DNA of 9,716 bases from an uncultured Propionibacteriaceae bacterium (GTDB taxonomy: Bacteria > Actinomycetota > Actinomycetes > Propionibacteriales > Propionibacteriaceae): contig CAKZHP010000061.1 of the NCBI GenBank assembly GCA_936924635.1, forward strand, positions 1-9,716. The letters run 5' to 3'. The translations under genes were made by a program, and so were the position numbers. This document shows positions 6,495 to 9,716 of the stretch, in pieces. The notes beneath the pieces are model-generated. The model had not been told where the DNA came from, did not search any database, and saw nothing but the letters and a program-made list of their open reading frames with translations. Each line of letters opens with the position of its first letter. The stretch's first letter is position 1.

Positions 6495-7070
6495 ATGACA
6501 ATCACACTCGAACGCAGGCGCACCGGCTGGGACATCGTCCTCGGACTCGTGCTGGTCATCCTCGGATTCATGGTCCTGGGCAACGCCGTGCTGGCCACGG
6601 CCGTGTCCGTGCTCTGGATCGCCTGGCTCACCCTGATCGGTGGGGTGATGATGATCATCGTCGCGCTGGTCTCGATCCGCGCAGGCCTGTCCTGGTCCAC
6701 CCTCCTCGGCGGTGCCGCCCTGGCAGTCCTGGGCCTGTTCATGCTGCGCAACCCCCTCGTGGCCGCCATCGCGCTGACCATGATGGCCGGGGCCATCTTC
6801 TTCGTCACCGGTGTGGTCCGTATCGGCCTGGCCTTCACCGTCCCGGCCCACAAGTGGGTCTTCATCCTCGGCGGACTGGTCTCCATCGTCCTGGCTCTGT
6901 GGATCCTGCTCAACCCGGCCGCCGCGACTCTGAAGCTGCTCGGCATCCTCCTCGGCGTCCAGGTCCTCAGCGAGGGCATCACCCTCATCCTCTCCGGGCG
7001 GCTGCGTATCGTCGACGCCACCGCCACGAAGGACAATGTCGACCCCGCCACGCAGAACGCTGCCGCCTGA
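6495..7070 (+). CDS. HdeD-like DUF308 membrane protein
   Basis: The 191-residue protein starts MTITLERRRTGWDIVLGLVL. It has six hydrophobic segments (about 12-30, 35-58, 67-84, 88-112, 119-138, 144-167) arranged as three helix pairs with internal similarity, each ending in small-residue turns such as GNAVLA, RNPLVA and LNPAAA. This is the DUF308/HdeD pattern. Escherichia coli HdeD is an inner-membrane protein linked to acid resistance. The role in actinobacteria is not known. The ATG at 6495 is chosen because AAGGAG lies 7 bases upstream. A start at 6435 would add 20 residues (MMRGCFPSALS...) that look unrelated. The next gene probably starts inside this one, so the two are likely cotranscribed. 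Confidence 0.85.
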   Translation: MTITLERRRTGWDIVLGLVLVILGFMVLGNAVLATAVSVLWIAWLTLIGGVMMIIVALVSIRAGLSWSTLLGGAALAVLGLFMLRNPLVAAIALTMMAGAIFFVTGVVRIGLAFTVPAHKWVFILGGLVSIVLALWILLNPAAATLKLLGILLGVQVLSEGITLILSGRLRIVDATATKDNVDPATQNAAA

Positions 7071-7569
7071 GGGTGCGCGAGCCGGCTCCGAGCGCCCGTC
7101 GGCTGTGAACGGGTCCTCCGGGAAGCGCCGCGCAGGAGCGTCGCGATCGGTGCGCACGCGGCTGGGTTCTTGGTTGGCGGCGCATCCGGCCGATGTGGTG
7201 GACGTGTTCGTCTATGTCGTGATTCTCAATCTGGCCATCGAGTACCTGCCGACGGTCATCAGCGAGAGCTTCTCGCTCTCGCTGCTGACCGCGCTCCTGC
7301 TCAAGGTCACTCTCGAAGTGGTCCTCCTGGTCAAGGGCGCGGTGATGGCGCGCCTTCGCACGGCCGCAACGCGGCGAGCCAGGACAACCGCGGCCGTGAT
7401 GCTCTGGGCAGTGGCCGCCGGAAGCAAGCTCATCGTGCTCTGGCTGATCGAAGCCACCTTCGGCGGCTCGGTCAGCCTGGGCGGATTCATCCCCGTGACA
7501 CTGCTCGTCGTCACGCTGCTGCTCTCGCGCACAGCCCTTCGACGCCTGCTCTACCCAGAAGCGTCCTGA
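7036..7569 (+). CDS. Small four-helix membrane protein, conserved hypothetical
   Basis: The 177-residue reading (MSTPPRRTLPPEGAR) has a basic, disordered first 50 residues. Four hydrophobic segments follow at about 54-70 (VVDVFVYVVILNLAIEYLP), 80-100, 118-140 and 150-166, with the pattern AAGSKLIVLWLIEATFGG between helices 3 and 4. I do not recognise a named function, though similar proteins occur as actinobacterial hypothetical membrane proteins. The start is uncertain. The ATG at 7036 overlaps the HdeD-like gene by 35 bases and has GAAGGA at 7028-7033 only two bases away. The in-frame GTG at 7105 (VNGSSGKR) avoids the overlap but has no clear ribosome site. The stop is only 10 bases from the end of the convergent sulfatase gene. 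Confidence 0.7.
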   Translation: MSTPPRRTLPPEGARAGSERPSAVNGSSGKRRAGASRSVRTRLGSWLAAHPADVVDVFVYVVILNLAIEYLPTVISESFSLSLLTALLLKVTLEVVLLVKGAVMARLRTAATRRARTTAAVMLWAVAAGSKLIVLWLIEATFGGSVSLGGFIPVTLLVVTLLLSRTALRRLLYPEAS

Positions 7570-7579
7570 GCTGCGCCGA

Positions 7580-9463
7580 TCAGGGGGTGACGATCGCGAA
7601 GTCCGGGTCGGGGGCGTCGAGCACGGACATGAGGCGCCAGAGTGCGTCGGCATCACCATCGACCCGTATGCCGAGGTCAGCCAGCTCTGACATCGACCCC
7701 GCTCCCACCAGCAGCGCAGGCAGCGCCAGACGCGGCATCCGCAGGCTCACATCAGCCGCGTGCGCCTGCTTCGCGGTGGTGTAGGTGAGCACACCGTTGA
7801 CCAGCCGCAGCCGGTAGCGGCCATCCTCGGCGAGGTCGATGTCGATCTCGATGTGCTCGTTCCACGCCCTCGGGCCGTTGACCCGCACGGCGATCGCGCC
7901 GAACAGCTGGGTCGGGGACAGCGAAGCGAGCAGGTCAGCGGACAGCGCCGCGGTCGGACTGCCGAAGCTGCCGTGCCGCAGCTCGTGAGCACCGGAGAGG
8001 TACGCGCAACGCCACGTGCCGTTCTCGGCTCCGAAGCCCAGCTGCTCGAAGGTGGCGGCGAGCAGCTCCTTGCCGGGAGCATGGTCCGGCTCGGCGAACA
8101 CCAGGTGCGAGGCCAGCTCGGCCGCCCAACGGTAGTCGCCGGCCTCGAAGGCGCCGCGCGCAGCCGTGAGGAGCGCGTCGACCCCGCCCATGGCGGCAAC
8201 GTAGCGCACGGCGCGCTGCACCGGTGGGTGCTGCCACAGGTTCGCCGGGTTCGCGTCGTACCACCCCATGTACCGCTGATAGATGGCCTTGACGTTGTGG
8301 CTGACCGAGCCGTAGTACCCGCGGGTGTGCCACGCGGCCTCCAGTGCCGGTGGCAGCACCATCGCCTCGGCGATCTCGCTGCCGACCATCCCGGCGTTCA
8401 TCATCCGCAGCGTCTGGTCGTGCAGGTAGCCATACAGATCCCTTTGCAGCGAGAGGTAGGCGCGCACCTCATCGCAGCCCCACGTCGGCCAGTGGTGGGA
8501 GGCGAAGGCGACATCGGTGACATCGGCGAACATGTCGATCGTCTCGGTCAGGTAGTCCGACCAGGCCTGGGCGTCACGGACCATGGCGTCTCGGATGGTC
8601 AGGATGTTGTGCATGGTGTGCGTCGCGTTCTCCGCCAGGCACAGCGCACGGAAGTCCGGGAAGTAGAAGTGCATCTCCGCCGGCGCCTCGGAGTTCGGCG
8701 TCATCTGGAAAACCATCCGCACCCCATCGATCACCTCCTCCTGCCCGGTGGACCTGACCTCGAGAGTCGGGTGGATCAGGCTGATCGTGCCGGTCGAGGT
8801 CGTCTGCGCCAGACCAGCGCCCACCTGACCGGTCGGGCTGCGGTCCAGGGCCGCGCCGTACATGTACCCCGCCCGCCGCGCCATCGCCGTCGCGGCGTAG
8901 ACATTCTCCGAGATGGCGTGCTCGGCGAAATGCTCCGGCGCCAGCACCGGCACCCGCCCCGAGTCGACATCCTCCTGGGTGGTCACACCCTTCACCCCGC
9001 CGTAGTGGTCCACGTGACTGTGCGTGTAGATCACCCCGCTCACCACCCGCTGACCGCGATGCTCCCGATACAACGCCAGCGCCGCCGCGGCCGTCTCCAC
9101 ACTGATCAACGGGTCGATCACGATCACGCCCTGCTCGCCCTCGACAAGAGTCATCACCGACAGGTCGAACCCGCGCACCTGATAGATCCCGGGGACCACC
9201 TCGAACAGACCGTGCTTGGTCAACAGCAGCGACTGGCGCCACAGACTGGGGTTCACCGTCTGCGGAGCCTCACCTTCCAAGAACGCGTAGGAACCCATGT
9301 CCCACACCACTTTTCCCTCCGCATCGCGCACCACCACAGGCTCCAGAGCACCGATGAACCCACGAGACGCAGCCTCGAAGTCGGCAGTATCAGTGAACGG
9401 CAGCGACCTGGACAACTCGCTGTGCCTCTCGACAATGGGGGCACTGAACGCCTTCGCCGTCAC
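7580..9463 (-). CDS. Alkyl sulfatase (BDS1/SdsA type, metallo-beta-lactamase fold)
   Basis: This enzyme class cleaves alkyl sulfates such as SDS to the alcohol and sulfate using a binuclear zinc centre. The 627 residues show the zinc motif THSHVDH (147-153), further ligand segments NSEAP (E259) and LAENATHT (E278), and SHHWPTWG (H323/H324). This set is typical of SdsA1/YjcS-type alkyl sulfatases. The metallo-beta-lactamase domain (about 70-330) is followed by an alpha-helical dimerisation domain (about 340-480) and a C-terminal SCP2-like domain (about 500-620) thought to bind the alkyl chain. No signal peptide is visible, so the enzyme is probably cytoplasmic, unlike secreted SdsA1. The GTG at 9463 gives a natural-looking N-terminus (MTAKAFSAPIVERHSEL). 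It lies 10 bases from the IS terminal repeat, and its only GGAGG overlaps it, so the true start or its native ribosome site may have been lost. Confidence 0.92.
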   Translation of the reverse strand: MTAKAFSAPIVERHSELSRSLPFTDTADFEAASRGFIGALEPVVVRDAEGKVVWDMGSYAFLEGEAPQTVNPSLWRQSLLLTKHGLFEVVPGIYQVRGFDLSVMTLVEGEQGVIVIDPLISVETAAAALALYREHRGQRVVSGVIYTHSHVDHYGGVKGVTTQEDVDSGRVPVLAPEHFAEHAISENVYAATAMARRAGYMYGAALDRSPTGQVGAGLAQTTSTGTISLIHPTLEVRSTGQEEVIDGVRMVFQMTPNSEAPAEMHFYFPDFRALCLAENATHTMHNILTIRDAMVRDAQAWSDYLTETIDMFADVTDVAFASHHWPTWGCDEVRAYLSLQRDLYGYLHDQTLRMMNAGMVGSEIAEAMVLPPALEAAWHTRGYYGSVSHNVKAIYQRYMGWYDANPANLWQHPPVQRAVRYVAAMGGVDALLTAARGAFEAGDYRWAAELASHLVFAEPDHAPGKELLAATFEQLGFGAENGTWRCAYLSGAHELRHGSFGSPTAALSADLLASLSPTQLFGAIAVRVNGPRAWNEHIEIDIDLAEDGRYRLRLVNGVLTYTTAKQAHAADVSLRMPRLALPALLVGAGSMSELADLGIRVDGDADALWRLMSVLDAPDPDFAIVTP

Positions 9464-9473
9464 CTCCGCCGAC

Positions 9474-9498
9474 GGGACTGCTGCACGATCGGGTGACA
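9474..9498 (-). repeat. IS3-element right terminal inverted repeat
   Basis: Plus-strand gggactgctgcac (9474-9486), five bases, then ggtgaca (9492-9498) mirrors the left-end repeat at 1005-1029 with 20 of 25 positions identical. It lies just beyond the stop of the orfB tail, where an IS3 right end should be. Confidence 0.8.
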
Positions 9499-9505
9499 GG
9501 TTGGG

Positions 9506-9664
9506 TCACGCAGCCTGAGTGGCTGGCGTGGTCATGATGGTCTCGAACTCGATGGGGGTCAATCGCCCGAGAGCGGCCTGTCGACGACGTCGGTGGTAGG
9601 TCCGCTCGATCCAGGTCACGATCGCGATCCGGAGCTCCTCACGGGTGGTCCAGGAGCGGCGGTC
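9506..9664 (-). pseudogene. IS3-family transposase OrfB, C-terminal fragment
   Basis: The minus-strand reading DRRSWTTREELRIAIVTWIE, then RTYHRRRRQAALGRLTPIEF and ETIMTTPATQAA followed by TGA (9508-9506), is the classic C-terminal end of the same OrfB family as the gene at 1-670. The expected upstream part, including the catalytic Glu in the NAAMESFF region, is absent. Upstream residues read KPTTQRGSI, unlike the expected LLQKNVL, and a stop lies at 9712-9710. The fragment cannot be catalytic. The alkyl sulfatase GTG lies 14 codons beyond the transposase stop and in the same frame, so any transcript reading out of this IS would enter the sulfatase gene. Confidence 0.85.
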
Positions 9665-9716
9665 GATAGAGCCCCGCTGAGTGGTGGGCTTTGAGGTGAA
9701 GCTCGTTGCCTACCGG
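9665..9716. other. Unassigned sequence adjoining the broken right IS
   Basis: These 52 bases do not extend the IS3 transposase. They may be the edge of another mobile element inserted into the IS, or diverged IS sequence. Nothing else is recognisable in so short a stretch. Confidence 0.4.

Larger units (their letters stand above)
9474..9664 (-). mobile_element. IS3-family element, right (orfB) end
   Basis: This piece holds the terminal repeat and the last part of orfB of an IS of the same family and orientation as the one at 1-1029. Homology to the transposase fades at about 9664. Bases 9665-9716 do not continue the transposase and carry a stop in its frame (9710-9712), so this IS is interrupted or diverged there. 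Its left end is not in the window. Confidence 0.75.

Noticed and set aside
6336..7157. N-terminal extension of the DUF2252 frame to 719 residues
   Set aside because: The extra residues are low-complexity Asp/Glu/Gln/His-rich sequence antisense to the HdeD-like gene. The family starts near the ATG at 6335.
7560..7600. Bidirectional terminator between the convergent genes
   Set aside because: Only a 5-bp cgatc/gatcg pairing with no T-run was found, and the gap is 10 bp. It is too weak to call.
7580..9463. Beta-lactamase or antibiotic resistance gene
   Set aside because: The THSHVDH motif and fold are shared, but the length, the second set of ligands and the C-terminal SCP2-like domain identify an alkyl sulfatase.
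7760..9496. Long plus-strand frame opposite the alkyl sulfatase
   Set aside because: It is an antisense shadow of a gene whose zinc ligands and domains are all recognisable on the minus strand.

Overview
The window is GC-rich, and every confidently recognised gene has actinobacterial-type relatives: the IS3 transposase family, DUF6325, the SHOCT protein, DUF2252, Abhydrolase_9 and a HdeD-like DUF308 protein. A Micrococcales-type actinomycete is my best guess. The sequence alone does not fix genus or replicon. No rRNA, tRNA or CRISPR array was seen.

Layout. (1) 1-1029 is one end of an IS3-family insertion sequence on the minus strand: left terminal repeat, orfA and most of orfB. The orfB departs from its family at about position 55. 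(2) 1029-1309 is the N-terminal stub of a cation/proton antiporter cut off by that IS. Upstream of it lies an unrecognised five-helix membrane protein (1412-1927, minus). (3) From a 140-bp divergent gap, a plus-strand cluster runs through a four-helix holin-like/YvlD-like membrane protein, a DUF6325 protein and a SHOCT-domain gene. The SHOCT gene is broken by a stop codon inside a 19-bp tandem duplication. (4) A minus-strand pair, DUF2252 then a membrane-anchored Abhydrolase_9 hydrolase, is translationally coupled by an ATGA overlap. (5) A plus-strand pair faces away from it: a HdeD-like protein and a small membrane protein. (6) A full-length BDS1-type alkyl sulfatase (7580-9463, minus) follows. 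(7) From 9474 comes the opposite end of a related IS: right terminal repeat and orfB C-terminus. It too gives way to unrelated sequence, at about 9665.

The roughly 8.4 kb between the IS ends is thus bracketed by two IS3-family ends in the same orientation, as in a composite transposon. A single IS on a small circle is an alternative. The right IS end stops about 10 bp before the sulfatase start codon, with the transposase tail and the sulfatase in the same reading frame. The IS has therefore replaced whatever native control region existed.

The cargo is dominated by membrane, envelope and stress-type proteins plus an enzyme that hydrolyses alkyl sulfate detergents. A surfactant or envelope-stress module is a reasonable hypothesis, but it is inference from gene content and not shown by the sequence.
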